A stretch of 64,000 nucleotides of DNA from Brachyhypopomus gauderio. Lineage: Eukaryota > Chordata > Actinopteri > Gymnotiformes > Hypopomidae. Location of the stretch: positions 10,226,415 through 10,290,414 of the forward strand of contig NC_135225.1 of assembly GCF_052324685.1 (NCBI RefSeq). Reading direction: 5' to 3'. The first letter of the stretch is position 1, and every line of letters begins with the position of its first letter. Shown here in pieces: positions 30,501-42,900 of this stretch. Made by a program: the position numbers and the translations under genes. A model generated the notes under the pieces. It was given only the letters and a program-made list of their open reading frames with translations, was not told the origin of the DNA and made no database searches.

Positions 30501-33500
30501 TCGAGTATGTTAATGACCGCTGGCTGTCTTCTCTCACACTGACCTAGATATGTGTGTTTGTGTGGGAACTGGGGTGATGTCGTGGTGCAAGTGTTTGCAA
30601 TGATAAATCTTATTTCTTGTCACAAATTATGTGAGGGGCTACACACTCAGGAGAAGCCAGTCCGACTGGTCCTCTTGCTGCAGCCAAGAGGTTGGTTCAG
30701 ACAATGAAAGCCAGAGACCCAGTGAAGACGAGCAGAGCAGTGGGTGTCAGACTGTTCTCACTTATGGATTTAGTGCATTAGCAGCCGGACTGACAGTATC
30801 CCTCAGTGACAGTGTGTTTCACTGATGGTATGTCTCAGTGACAGTGTGTTTCACTGATGGTATGTCTCAGTGACAGTGTGTTTCACTGATGGTATGTTTC
30901 CGTGTCCACACCTCAACCTCATTTTTGTTTCCTTTCATCTCTTTCAGTTCTTTTCCACAGTGCTTTGTCTCATTTTTAAACCTCTTTGTAACGCATTGTG
31001 TGTTGCGGAACGAGGAGACGGACACAAACGCTGAGGAGAGCAAGATTTATTAAAGGGAATTCCAAACTCACGGTCGTATAGGCAGGCATGGGTCATATCA
31101 GGAGGGCAGTTCGAACAAGAAAGATATGTAGGCATACTCACACATGGAACTAGAATACAACACGGCAGGGTAACATGGAACAGGCGAGAACAAAAGAACA
31201 AGCAAACATCAGAATGAACAAACTATCAAACTGAACAAAATCACAGACAAAGGAACACGGACTATAAAGGCATATAACTAACAAGGCACAGGTGGAAACA
31301 CTGACGACATGGGTGTGACGGACAGAGGGAAATCATGGCAACAGATAACAAGGTGGGATCGACAGGCAAGGAACAATACAGGTACATGGAACAGGGGTGT
31401 CAGCTAGAAGAGGGAGGCGGAGTCCTACGTGACTTATTGTTTCTGCTCTTTGCCCTTTCGCTCAGCCTTTCCTATATGATCGTGTTTTTGCCCTGTCACT
31501 CAGCCCTGATCATCTCTGTGCTCGTCTCTCTGACCTCTTGCTCTGCCCTGAAGTCCCCTGTGCCTGTCTTGCTGCCCTGTCACTCGGCCCTGATCGCCCC
31601 TATGCTTGTGTCGCTGCCCTGCCAGAGGAAGCTGCCAGCACTGTTACTGGGCCACTCCACTGACCTCCGACCCGGAGAGTTTGTGGTTGCTATCGGCAGC
31701 CCTTTCACTCTGCAGAACACAGTGACCACCGGCATCGTGAGCACGGCACACAGGGACGGCAAAGAGCTTGGCATACAAGACTCGGACATGGACTACATCC
31801 AGACCGACGCTATCATTAATGTGAGACTCCATTAGGACAGTCTTAATCATGTCACCTCATGAAAAAGCTTTCTCTTTTTTTTAACCATTAACTCTCTCTT
31901 TCTCTCTTCTTCCACACAAAACCATTGAGTAGTATGGAAACTCAGGTGGTCCACTCGTTAACCTTGTAAGTAGCTGCCAGATATCAGTTAGTTTAATTCT
32001 GGATGTCAGTGGACACTGCCAAATCAGCAGTGAGAGCTTTTGAGCGTCATCTCCTCTTGCTTCAGGATGGGGAGGTGATTGGGATAAACACGATGAAAGT
32101 GACAGCCGGGATATCCTTTGCCATTCCGTCAGACAGGATTCATCGATTTTTACACGAATCTCATGACAAGAATCATAAAGGTAAGAATCAGGCCTTGGTA
32201 TTTTGGACTCCTGTATGGTACTGTAGAGGGTCTGTTTAACTTCCACGCTAGCAGTCATGTCACAGGCATGTTGTGGTTTGTTAGTGAGGCAAAGCAATTA
32301 AAACTTGCCACAGTTACAGAGAACACTTTTATTACACATTTCCTTAAAGTTTGCCTTAAGTAAGAGCACTTTCCAGGTATCTTATGTGTCCTTTACTCTG
32401 ACAAACAAAACTATGTATGTTTTATCACAGAGAACAGTATCATACACAACAGATGATGCAGCTAAGATGTAATTATCAAGTCATAATATCGAATGCAAAT
32501 CTTTATGTCAAGAAGGAATTTGACAGTTCTTCAAATCACTCAAACATTTACGGAGGCATGAATATTGCTGTATAGGACAGAAATGGCTGAGATGATTATC
32601 ATCAGAAAGAAGTAGCATGCACACATCTTACCCAGCAGCCTAACTGGTTTTCCTTATTTCTTTTATGGTAGTGAGTACTAAGAAAAGAATAGCAGAAAAT
32701 CATGTATTAGATAATGGTAATATGTTTTAGATTATTATGCAGTACTAACTGGAGGGTAGACGAAATTGTAATGCTACTGATACTTATGTAAGCTTCTCTT
32801 TTTCATCATGCTATTATTGTATTGTAAGTCTTAACTTACTTACATTGTGCTGGTACATATGGTGGGGACAAACATGGCCTTCATGTGTGTGCTAATATTA
32901 TCAGTGCCTGGTTTCTAGTAACTTTAATCAACATTATCAATGACCTTTTTTTCAGATGTAGAAGGCACAAAGAAACGGTTTATTGGAATCAGAATGATCA
33001 CCCTAACAGAGGAGTAAGTTCAGTATTTATTGGCTTCAGTATTTATATATTTATATAAGTTAAGTATTTATATGTTTTCAATTTCAGTACCGGTACTTAA
33101 ACCAGGAGCACAGATTTGTATGTATAAATACAATCTATGTGTGTCATATCTAAATATAGTACACTATATTGCCAAAAGTATTTGCTCACCTTCCTTGACT
33201 CCCATATGATCTTAAGAGACAATATGATGTTAGTCCATCCTTTGCAGCTAGAACAGCTTCAACTCTTCTGGGAAGATTGTCCACAAGATTTAGGAGTGTG
33301 TTTATGGGGATTTTTGACCATTCTTCCAGAAGCGCATTTGTGAGGTCACATTCTGATGTTGGACAAGAAGGCCTGGCTCTCAGTCTCCATTCTAATTTAT
33401 ACCAAAGTTGTTTTATCAGGTTGAGGTCAGGACTCTGTGCAGGCCAGTCAAGTTCATCCATACCAGACTCTGCCATCCATCCACGTCTTTATGGACCTTG

Positions 33501-35605
33501 CTTTGTGCACTGGTGCACAGTCATGTTGGAAGAGGAAGGGGCCAGCTCCAAACTGTTCCCACCAAGTTGGGAGGATGGAATTGTCCAAAATGTTTTGTTA
33601 CGCTGAAACATTCAGAGTTCTTTTTATTGGAATTAAGGGTCCAAGTCCAGCTCCTGAAAAACAACCCCACACCATAATCCCCCCTCCACCAAACTTTACA
33701 CTTGGCACAACGCAGTCAGTCATGTACCATTCTCATGGCAATCAACAAACCCAGACATGTCCATAAGATTGCCAGATGGAGAAGAGTGATTTCTCACTTC
33801 TGAGAACGTGCATACAGTGCTCCAGAGTTCAGTGGCGATGTGCTTTACACCACTGCTTTGCACTTGGTGATGTATGTCTTGGATGCAGCTGCTCGACCAT
33901 GGAAACCTATTCCATGAAGCTCTCTGTGCACTCTTTTTGAGCTAATCAGAAGGCCACATGAAGTTTGGATGCCTATAGTTATTGACTCCGAAGAAAGTTG
34001 TCGACCTCGTCACACTGCGCTTCACCATCCGCTTCATCAGTTTACGTGGCCTACCACTTTGTTGCTGAGTTGCTGTCGTTCCCAAACACTTCTATTTTCT
34101 TATAATACAGCTGACAGTTGACTGTGGAATATTTAGGCGCGAGGAAATTTCACGACTGGATTTGTTTCACGACTGGATCACAGTTCCACGCTGGAATTAG
34201 CTGAGCTCCTGAAAGTGACCCATTCTTTCACAAATATTTGTAAAAACCTAGGTGCTTAATTCTATACACCTGTTGCCATGGAAGTGATTGGAACACCTGA
34301 TTCCGATAATTTGGATGGGTTACAATATAGTGTATATCATTGAATGTTTTCTGTCCATGTCAGTTTCAGATTTGAGGACTGACATAGCATAAGTAAAATA
34401 TCAAGGTTTCCATTTGTGACGGGCAGGGAGTGTGAAATAAAATGGAAGCGACCAAGCCAAGTCTCAGGGAAAAGGGAGGTTTTAATGTAGAAAGTGCGCA
34501 AACCAAAAACGCTGTAGACAGGGGTGACCAGCCGGGGGCCCGCCGTTGACACCATTCTTCTGGGGTAGCGGTTCCCATGGTGATAGCATCATGTAGTTAT
34601 GTTTTTGCATCTGTTTCAGTCTTGCCTTATGCTTCATAATTTATGTATTGTTTTCACCTGTCTTGTTTTCCATTATTTATAAGGGTACACATACTTAAAT
34701 GTTGTATATATACTATATGTACACTTCTTGTCTTTGTGTCTTTTAACAATGTGAGGATCGAGGCAGGATGTTGAGGCAAGAGAGTGTTTAAAGAAAGAAT
34801 GCTTATTTGACATTAATGTAACGTCGAAACAAAGTCACACACACAAAGACTGAAAATGGATGCCGACCACACGCATAGTATTGGCTCTCTTGGTCTGAGG
34901 GTTGGCTGAAGGGGGAGGGCAAAACCTCCCTTCTTGCCATGCTTCTTCTTGGGCATCCTGGAGTTTTTAGACTTTCTCTAACAATACAGGTTTGAGGCAG
35001 GATGCTGATGCGAGAGCAGTGTTTAAAGAAAGAACATTTATTTAACAGTAGGGTAATGTTGACACAAAGTCACACACACAAAGTGTTATAGCTCCACTTC
35101 TACTCTTCAGGTGATTATACAAGAAATGTTCCTAAACATTTTTTTTTATCTTATTTTGACACAGAATGTTTGGACTCCACATAGTTTAATATAGTGATTA
35201 ACTTTTTGTACTTATTTTATTCATTTAATGCTAATTGTCTTTTTTTTCTTTAGCCTAATTCAAGAACTCAAACAGCAGAACGCAGATTTCCCAGATGTCA
35301 GCAGTGGGATTCTTGTTCATGACGTTATTCCAGATTCCCCTGCACAAAAGTATGTTGTTTAAACAATCTAAAATGCATTTTATACACCAAAGGAGATCAT
35401 CATATTTATGCATTATTTTATGGTTTCTATGTTCAGAGCTGGGCTCATGACGGGTGATGTCATAATCAAGCTCAATGGCCACCCATTGGTCAGCACTGCT
35501 GATTTACAATTAGCTCTACAAGAAGACTCACACCTTCTTTTGGAAGTTCATCGAGGTGATGACGATTTATTGTTCAACATTGAACCTCATATTAACACGC
35601 AGTAA
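27568..35605 (+). CDS. htra3: HTRA3, secreted serine protease
   Basis: Nine exons: 27568-27976, 29583-29682, 29835-30057, 31626-31820, 31933-31965, 32066-32180, 32956-33013, 35254-35349 and 35437-35605, giving about 465 residues with consistent phases. Residues 1-20 are a signal peptide ([19 protein letters not shown]). Next come an IGFBP-like Cys-rich region ([18 protein letters not shown]) and a Kazal-like region ([13 protein letters not shown]), both in exon 1. The protease domain has its triad: His199 (TNAHVV), Asp235 (KKSDIA) and Ser313 (GNSGGP). A C-terminal PDZ domain covers about 370-465 ([16 protein letters not shown]). HTRA3 degrades matrix proteins and dampens TGF-beta-family signalling. 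HTRA3 rather than HTRA1 or HTRA4 is favoured by [28 protein letters not shown] and the cpz gene downstream. Exon 5 is only 33 bases yet carries the catalytic serine. Confidence 0.96.
29139..29405. mobile_element. Small hAT MITE with 8-bp target duplication
   Basis: The ends caggggtactcaact and agttgagtacccctg are perfect 15-bp inverted repeats. The 8 bases gtctatag flank both ends (29131-29138 and 29406-29413). At 267 bp with no coding capacity, it lies in htra3 intron 1, about 180 bases before exon 2. An internal stretch (gctcaacaacttacgttcg) is shared with the element at 54569-54873. Confidence 0.95.
30803..30898. repeat. 32-bp tandem repeat, three copies
   Basis: Units of cagtgacagtgtgtttcact plus gatggtatgtct lie in htra3 intron 3. 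The following stretch to 31330 looks like part of a dispersed fish repeat (tttattaaagggaattcc, then many short adenine-rich segments), but no ends were defined. Confidence 0.9.
33162..34332 (-). mobile_element. Degenerate Tc1-like transposon
   Basis: The ends cactatattgccaaaagtat and gttacaatatagtg are flanked by TA (33160-33161, 34333-34334). On the minus strand, transposase fragments can be read, such as [18 protein letters not shown] and [15 protein letters not shown], interrupted by stops and frameshifts. The third catalytic Glu region reads LIKQLW instead of LIEHLW, so the Glu is replaced. It is in htra3 intron 7. A dead copy. Confidence 0.88.
34416..35090. repeat. Dispersed repeat pieces and a direct duplication in htra3 intron 7
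   Basis: Bases 34416-34540 are the inverse of the repeat end at 25742-25866. Downstream, about 100 bases at 34745-34850 recur at 34983-35085 (shared gtttaaagaaagaa, and caaagtcacacacacaaag), as diverged direct repeats. Their origin is not recognised. Confidence 0.55.
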
Positions 35606-36039
35606 AGATAACAGAAGCCCTGTTAGAGCACTAAGAGAGGCTAAGATGATATTAGCACCAGAAGGATATTTCATACAGTCAAATTCATACCAGTTATATT
35701 AGTGTTCTTTTTGGACAGATATGAATCAAGTTGGAGTGATGTAGTCAGTCACTGGACCAAGACAGTTGTGCTTATAGTCTATGTAAATAGCCTTGAACCC
35801 TGCTAATAAGTTAAAATGTTAAATCATGCATGAAGTATTTTGAAATTATGATTTAAGCATGCTGCATATTTTTTTAATTGACTGACTGGAACTCGTCCAT
35901 GCCATATTCTGTAGTCAGACTCTATTATTCATGTACTCTGTTTGACGCACCAGTGCCAGCATGTGTGGGCAAATGCTGTAGGTTGTCTTTTTTATGTGTA
36001 GTATTTTTTTTCATTTGAAATTAAAACAGATATTTGCAG

Positions 36040-36045
36040 AATAAA
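36040..36045 (+). terminator. htra3 polyadenylation signal
   Basis: AATAAA lies 435 bases after the stop codon, in gcagaataaagttgactttc, at a typical 3' UTR distance. No further gene follows for 7.5 kb. Confidence 0.65.
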
Positions 36046-36291
36046 GTTGACTTTCTCAGTGGTTTCCTACAGTTACCCAATGCACTAAACAGCAAAAGAC
36101 TCTGAATGTCAAAAGACAATTAAAAAAATGCACAACATAAAAAGGTGTATTAAGTCATCCATCCATCCATCCATCCATCCATCCATTTACATCCACTTAC
36201 ATGGGTCAGTAGCCTAAGCAAAGAGGCCCAGTTTCCCTCTCCCCAGCCACATCTTCCAGCTCTTGTGGGGAAATACCAAGGTGTTCCCAGG

Positions 36292-37219
36292 CAGTGATGG
36301 CATAGTTACCTTGAGAAAGTAATCCAATTACTGATTACTGATTACTCCTTTTAACTTAGTTACGTTACATATTACTTGATTTTAAAAGTAACTACGTTAG
36401 ATTACAAGTTACTTTAGTAGTTACATTCAGCAGCAAAATAAATTTTTCCAATACTGACTTTATTGGAAGTGCATTTTTAACAGTAACAATGTATTGAAGC
36501 AGGTTCGGTAACCGAGGCAGAAACTGCTTAATCCAAAAATCCCGGGAAACTTTATTGATAACGCAACCCTGGCGCGCGCAGTCGCCCCCCCCCTACAGTA
36601 TCTCCTGACATTACGTTTGTGTAGCTGCGCGGTATTATTTGTAAATTTATTTGTAAACGTAATACAAGCGAACTGGGGTGGGTTTCCCGAAACGTTCGTA
36701 GCGCCAAGTACTTCGTAACCTCGTATGAAACGTACGAGGTTAAGAAGTACTTAGCGCTAAGAACGTTTCGGGAAACCCACCCCTGTTCAGTCAGACAGCT
36801 TGTGAAACGAAATACCATTACAATTTCAAGCATTTTAAAGTAGGCGACGTTAGTCAAAATTCCAGCACTTTTCAAACGTGGAACACAGTGCAACATTAAA
36901 ATTCTTCAGGTAAATGTTCTTTCCCATTTTTGAGGGGTGTTTCTTTATACTATCACATGTCGTTACCGGAGGACACTGCAAAAAATGACGTTCGGAGTCG
37001 AGCGCTACGGTCAGACGCAAAAGTAGAACTGAGCCAAGAAGAAAGCAAAAATATATTTTTTACTAGGGAAAATAAAAATAGTAACGCACAGTTATTTGGA
37101 TAAGTAACTTTAATCTGATTACTGGACTGGAAATAGTAGCGCGTTATATTACTCGTTACCGAAAAAAGTGGTAAGATTAGAGTAACGCGTTACTAAGTAA
37201 CGCGTTACTGACATCACTG
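36292..37219. mobile_element. hAT-type element with 8-bp target duplication
   Basis: Left cagtgatggcatagttacc and right taacgcgttactgacatcactg share the end cagtgatg. The 8 bases ttcccagg flank both sides (36284-36291 and 37220-37227). Removing the element rejoins the host LINE. Both ends are full of variants of gtaacgcgttac/agtaact. No transposase is present. A 109-bp palindrome is nested inside. Confidence 0.92.
36675..36783. repeat. 109-bp near-perfect palindrome (foldback MITE)
   Basis: The 51-bp arms 36675-36725 and 36733-36783 are inverted copies with three mismatches around a 7-base centre (tgaaacg). The arms start ggggtgggtttcccgaaacg. It lies inside the hAT element at 36292-37219 and is probably a separate small foldback transposon. 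Confidence 0.93.
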
Positions 37220-38672
37220 TTCCCAGGACAGCTGAGATATATAATCTTTCCAGCGTATCCTGTCTTCCCCGGGGTCTCCTCCTAGTTGGACATGCCCAGA
37301 ACATGCCCAGGGTGTCAGGGCTGGCTCAAGTGTGTTTCCTCCTGCTGCCACAAGGAGGAGCTCACGGGCCAGTTCCAGGCAGAGCAATCAGCGGTGATTT
37401 GCCACAGCTGTCTCCCTCCCTACTTTAGGGAGAGAGTTGTGTGCGTGCGCGTCCATCCGCGTTCATTCGGCACAGATGGGAAAATGCAGAGGACTAATTT
37501 CAATTGGGGTGAAAATTACAATTGACTATATGGCAACTTAACAACTCTGCAGCCGCTGCACTGATCTACCTGTGAACCTCCCGTTCCTTCTTTCCCTCAC
37601 TCATGAACAAGAACCCGAGATACTTGAACACCTCCACTTGAGGCAAGGACTCACTCCTGACTTGGAGAGGGCACTCTACCCTTGTCCAACTGAGTAGCAT
37701 TAAGTTGTAATTGTTTTAAATCACAAATATGAATTGATTTTCAAAATGTACACTGTGTCCAAAACTATAAAAGAGTTTCACTCTTAATAAACATGCAGCA
37801 TCTCTGGTTAGGGGTCTATTATTACCCAGTACCCTGAACCAGGCTAAAAAAGGTACCTTTAAAAGACTACTTTCAAGGCTACTCATTAAACCCATCTTTA
37901 GTGGACTTCTGCTGTTAGATGTTCTATAGCAGAAAATGTGGCCTCCTATATCACAGCTGTGCCCTTTGGTACCATTATAAGTATTTCTAATTTAATTGAT
38001 TAATCATGTGTAATCACATCTCACGTCATTTCCTTGTCATTTTTGGACCCAAAAACAAATTGTCATGGTTGGCTATGCCCTCCATGTCAATCATGTCTAC
38101 ATTTGGTTTGTTGTGGTATGTTTTGTTAACGCCCCTTGTTATTACTTTCAGCTGTGTCTTGTTTGGTTTTCTTTACTATTGGTCTTCATATCCCATGTTT
38201 TATGTCTGTCTTTGTGGTTCATTATGTTGCTCTATTCCTGGTTGTATGCGTTATTCTATCACTCGGTACGTTTCTTGGTTTTGATGTTGTATGGTTTGTT
38301 CTCTGTTATCTTTCTCAGTTTTTGTTTTTTGGTTAGTTTAGGTATGCGTCTATGTGTGTTGTTGTTGTTTGGTTTCATGCTCTTTGCCTGTGTATACATA
38401 CACATGTACATTCATGTGATTGTGTGGTTTTCTGTTTAGTTCCCACAAATATCTAGCTTGTCTTTAGTTTCTTTGGCTTTGTTGGCATGCCTTGTTGTTC
38501 TCGTGTTGTCTGTGTGTCGTCTGTTTTGTTACAGGAAGCTGTTCATGTTGATTGTACAAGCCTGTTTTATAAAGACATCTCTACTTAGAATTTGTGTCTG
38601 CCCTCTGATTGTGCAATGCCTGCAGTGTTACACAAATATGTAGGAAATGAATAATTGACTGGTTGCTACATA

Positions 38673-39924
38673 CAGTGCATCTGGAAAATATTCACAGCGC
38701 TTCACTTTTTCCAAATTCTATTAAATTAATCTTTTTCTTCAAAATTCTACCAATAACCCATTATGACCATGTGAAAAATTTCTTGAGAGTTTTGTCTGTG
38801 CACAGCCATTTTCAGATCTCTCCAGAGATTCAAGTGTGGGCTCTGGCTGGGCCACTCCAGGACATTCACAGAGTGGTTCTGAAGCCACTCCTTTGAGATC
38901 TTGGCTGTGTGCTTCGGATCGTTGTCCTGCTGAAAAATGAACCGTCTCCCTAGTCTGAGGTCAAGAGTGCTCTGGAGCAGGTTTTCATCCAGGATGTCCC
39001 TGTATATTGCTGCATTCATCTTTCCCTCTATCCTGACTAGTCTGCCAGTTCCTGCTGCTGAAAAACATCCCCGTAGCATGATGCTGCCACCACCATGCTT
39101 GATTTTAGGGATGGTATTGGCCTAGTGATGAGCAGTGCCTGGTTTCCTCCAAACATGACCCCTGGCATTCAGACCAAATAGTTCAATCTTTGTCTCATCA
39201 GACCAGAGAATTTTGTTTCTCATGGTCTGAGAGTCCTTCACGTGCCTTTTGGCAAATTCTTGATGGGCTGCCTTGTGCCTTTTACTAAGGAGTGGTTTTC
39301 CCCTGGCCACTTTGCCATATAGGCCTGATTGGTGGATTGCTGCAGAGATGGTTGTCCTTCTGCAAGGTTCTCCTCTCTCCACGGAGGAACGCTGGAGCTC
39401 TGACAGACTGACCATCGGGTTCTTGGTCACCTCCCTGACCAAGGCCCTTCTCCCCCGATCGCTCAATTTAGACGGCCGGCCAGCTCTAGGAAGAGTCTTG
39501 GTGGTTCCAAACTTCTTCCATTTACAAATGATGGAGGTCACTGTGGTCACTGGGACCTTCAAAGCAGCAGAAATTTTTCTGTATCCTTCCCCAGATTTGT
39601 GCCTCGAGACAATTTTGTCTCAGAGGTCTACAGACAATTCCTTTAACTTCATGCTTGGTGTTTGCACTGGAAACAGGATGCACCTGAGCTCAATTTTGAG
39701 CTTCATGACGAAGGCTGTGAATACTTATGTAAATATGATTTCTTAGTTTTTTATTTTTTATTAATTTTCAGAACTCTCAAGAAAACTTTTTTCACATGGT
39801 CATAATGGGGTATTTTGTGTAGAATTTTGAGGAAAGAGATATATTTAATACAATTTGGAATGAGGCTGTAATGTAACAAAATGTGGAAAAAGTGAAGCGC
39901 TGTGAATACCTTCCGGATGCACTG
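38673..39924 (-). mobile_element. Tc1-like transposon with a broken transposase
   Basis: The ends cagtgcatctggaaaatatt and ttccggatgcactg are flanked by TA (38671-38672, 39925-39926). On the minus strand the N-terminal half reads from about 39562 (ITSIICKWKK-type, GRPSKLSDRGRR, LWSDETKIE) and the C-terminal half from about 39079 (FIFQQDNDPKHTA), in different frames. The block that should hold the third catalytic Glu reads SPHLNLWRDLK: four residues around PIEN are missing, so the active site is incomplete. Confidence 0.92.
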
Positions 39925-39926
39925 TA

Positions 39927-42900
39927 TTTGTGCAGACATTTTGAGTTAAGTGCTCTTAAGAAAACTATCTGCAGAAATTTCCTGAGGTATATTAGGATGC
40001 TAGAGACAATCATTTGTTTAATTTTGTATGTGTACAATGCAATATAATGTAATCAAACCCTTCTTTATTATGTTTCTAAAAGATTTCTAGTCATATTAAG
40101 TGAGTTGAAAGTGTGCAAGATGTTAATATAGCTAAAATGCTAGATCTTACTCTAGTAGTTCCCCCGTAGTGTGTGCCTTACAAGAAATTTCAATTCAAAA
40201 TTGGTTTCCAGTATATCACGTGCGAGGTATGGTAAGATGCCTTAGCTTATTGAACAAAAAGTGTCTACGTATCGCTAAGCGAACACATAGGCAAACATGA
40301 AGCAGACTCGCAAAGACGAGCATGGGACAGGACTACTACACAATATATATTAAACACATAAGCCCCACATGTAACACATTAGACTGATGGGTGAACACGT
40401 ACTCAAACAACCACACCCACAAGAAGTACATATATGGACATGGACTACACATACACATGCACAAAGGGAGGGATCCAGGGCTGTAACATGACACAGTAAT
40501 TTTCTGAACTTCAGCAAGTATACCAGACAGAATTTGAATGTATTCCTTACTTTGTCAAAATCTTGTATATCAAAAACTCAAAACATATATCAAATACTAT
40601 GTCAAAATCAGAGCAGCTTTGTTGCGTTATACTTAATGCTAAAGTCAAACTCTAGCAAACTCCCATAATCCCATGCCGAGCACTAAGTCTTCTGAGAGAG
40701 GACACTGAGAAAGTGCTGTAGTTATGAAGTACCTGTTCCATCCTGTGTATTTACATTGTAATTTGTATAAAAATTAGTTTTCATTTAATTAGTGATAAAT
40801 TTCAAGGTATCTTACAGTCACAGAGGATATCCAGAGGTTCCAAATAGTGGCTACCCGCTGAATCCTTTCTGCCTTTAGATTTGTACTTGTAATGAACAGG
40901 GTTCAAGGAGTGCAGGCGGCAGACATGAGGATAGATCAGATTTATTAACACTATATGGAGGCATCCCCTCGGGAGAGCAGGCGACGGACAGATGACCAAT
41001 AAACATACTAGACACAGACTTACATGTACGACAGGGCAGAATGAACACAACCGAGATAGTAACTATACAGAACAATACTATTAGACCAACATGAAAATAA
41101 TGAATACGCATAACAGTACAAACTTAAACAAAATCCTAGTACTCGGGGGTAACACATTGACAGAGCCAGTGCCGCGAGGAGGGTACGGCTCGAGAAAAGA
41201 GACCACCTCCCCGTGGCTGCGTGTGCGTGGCTGCCTGGCCATGGCACAAACGCGTTCCTGATCTCGCGCATGCTCGTTCGTGTGCAAAACGATGGCCGAC
41301 GCCAGCGTTTAGTGTAAGTTAAAATACCTCGTTTTTGTAGACAAACGAATCTTACATTCTAGTCTTGTATTGGCAGTGTATATGTTCATAAAGTTACTTT
41401 ATGGAGAGGAAAACATTTAAGAATAGCCTGTTAAGTTCTCTGCATTGTAAACTTCGCATGGGAACAATGAACAATGCTTGACAAATTGGGAATACCAATC
41501 AACTGTAAATTGAACAGTGTTTAAAGAGGGGAAGCCATGCGGCTTTTGCAAAAATAAAGTTCTAATGGAAATATTTTGTTTGTGTGTTTTCATGTATTTC
41601 TACCTGAATTTTATCTGCAAAACATTAAGTTTAATGTGCATTGAAGTTTTCAAATCCTTTGCAAACATCCTTATAATGCCATGTAGGATGTTTCGTAAAT
41701 ACAAAGAGTGAAGGTATAAGTAGTATATGTAGTTATTTATGTAGAAACGGTAAATTTGCATTTATTACTTTTATTTAGAAATTCCTATCACGCGAGACTA
41801 TAACGGAACTTCACCAGCGTGGTGCAGCCAGGATGAGAGAGCCATGGTGAGAGAGTCTCCCAGTCTCGCGCCGTATACTATTGGGTGCCGCCGTTCGGCA
41901 TACGCAGACCACGCAGCCTGCGTAGGGCCCCAACCATACTGCGGGGCCTCTAATTTACTGAAAAATGTGTTGAAATTATGACACGGTTTTTGTCTTTAAA
42001 CATTGTATGTGCCCCTACCCCATTACTTAATCGGGGTAAATAAATTAATAGTTTTTTGCCTAATATAAAGCCCCCATGATCCACCTCCGCTCCGATTCCC
42101 TGAAATGGCACGGTCCTGTCTTTCTCTGTTCGCTGTCACCTAACACCAAGATTGCCAGATGTGACGATTTCCAGTCCAATAAATGTTCAATTAATGCGTC
42201 CAATAAATGCATAGAGGTGCTAAATCCAACACAATTTTAACTGATTTTTAAAATATGTGTGGCAATTCTATACAAAAAACTCGCCCAGTGCCATATTTTA
42301 CCCTAAACAAACTAATTGGATGGAAAAACGGCCCCGATCTGGTAACCCTGGTCCTAAGTGTAGCAATGCGAGCTCACTTTCGAATTAAATGCCTAAATGA
42401 CAATGAAGTAAATGACAATGAAGCGACAGCACGACTCCGGAGCTGAAAAGCGGAGGAAGAAAAACAAAAAGATGATGCCCGCAACACTTGCTGGTAAGTA
42501 CGTGTTAAAGTTTTAAATTGGTTGATTACTTAATGTTCAGATTTACCATTAGGGCAAGGAGAGGGTGACACCTGCTGGTAAATGATTTTGTTGTGGTTGT
42601 TTATGGTTTCACAATGCCACCACTGTTTTGCTTGACGTGTATTATTTTTAATCTAAAATAAAATATTTTAGATATTTTCCTATGTGTCCATAATTTAATA
42701 TAATATAATGGTTTCATGTAGCTTTTCATGTAGTCCTATCATTATGGAATACACTGGATACTAGATAAAATAATATTGTGTTTTACAGTTAAACAGCAAA
42801 CCTTAACTGATGCACATTTTATGCACTTGTTATCATATTATGAGCAATAGTACAACACGGTATTTTGTTTGGAAAAAATGTAAAAAATTTTTTAATGTTT

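Larger units (their letters stand above)
36157..37700 (-). repeat. Rex3/RTE-like LINE 3' end, broken by later insertions
   Basis: A (CATC)n run (minus-strand GATG tail) at 36157-36187 is followed by cagtttccctctccccagcc and cttccagctcttgtgggga. After an insertion come ctgtcttccccggggtctcc and, near 37600-37690, catgaacaagaacccgagat and cggagagggcac-like text. These are hallmarks of the antisense of a common fish LINE ending in GATG repeats. A hAT element (36292-37219) and SINE material around 37470-37530 interrupt it. Confidence 0.7.

Noticed and set aside
37286-37525. Possible small Cys-rich protein
   Set aside because: It lies in antisense LINE and SINE-like text and ends in the SINE tail; no exon features.
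38006-38643. Hydrophobic open frames resembling a multi-pass membrane protein
   Set aside because: The T/G-rich low-complexity sequence gives Phe/Leu/Val in several frames at once, with no splice support and no recognisable family.
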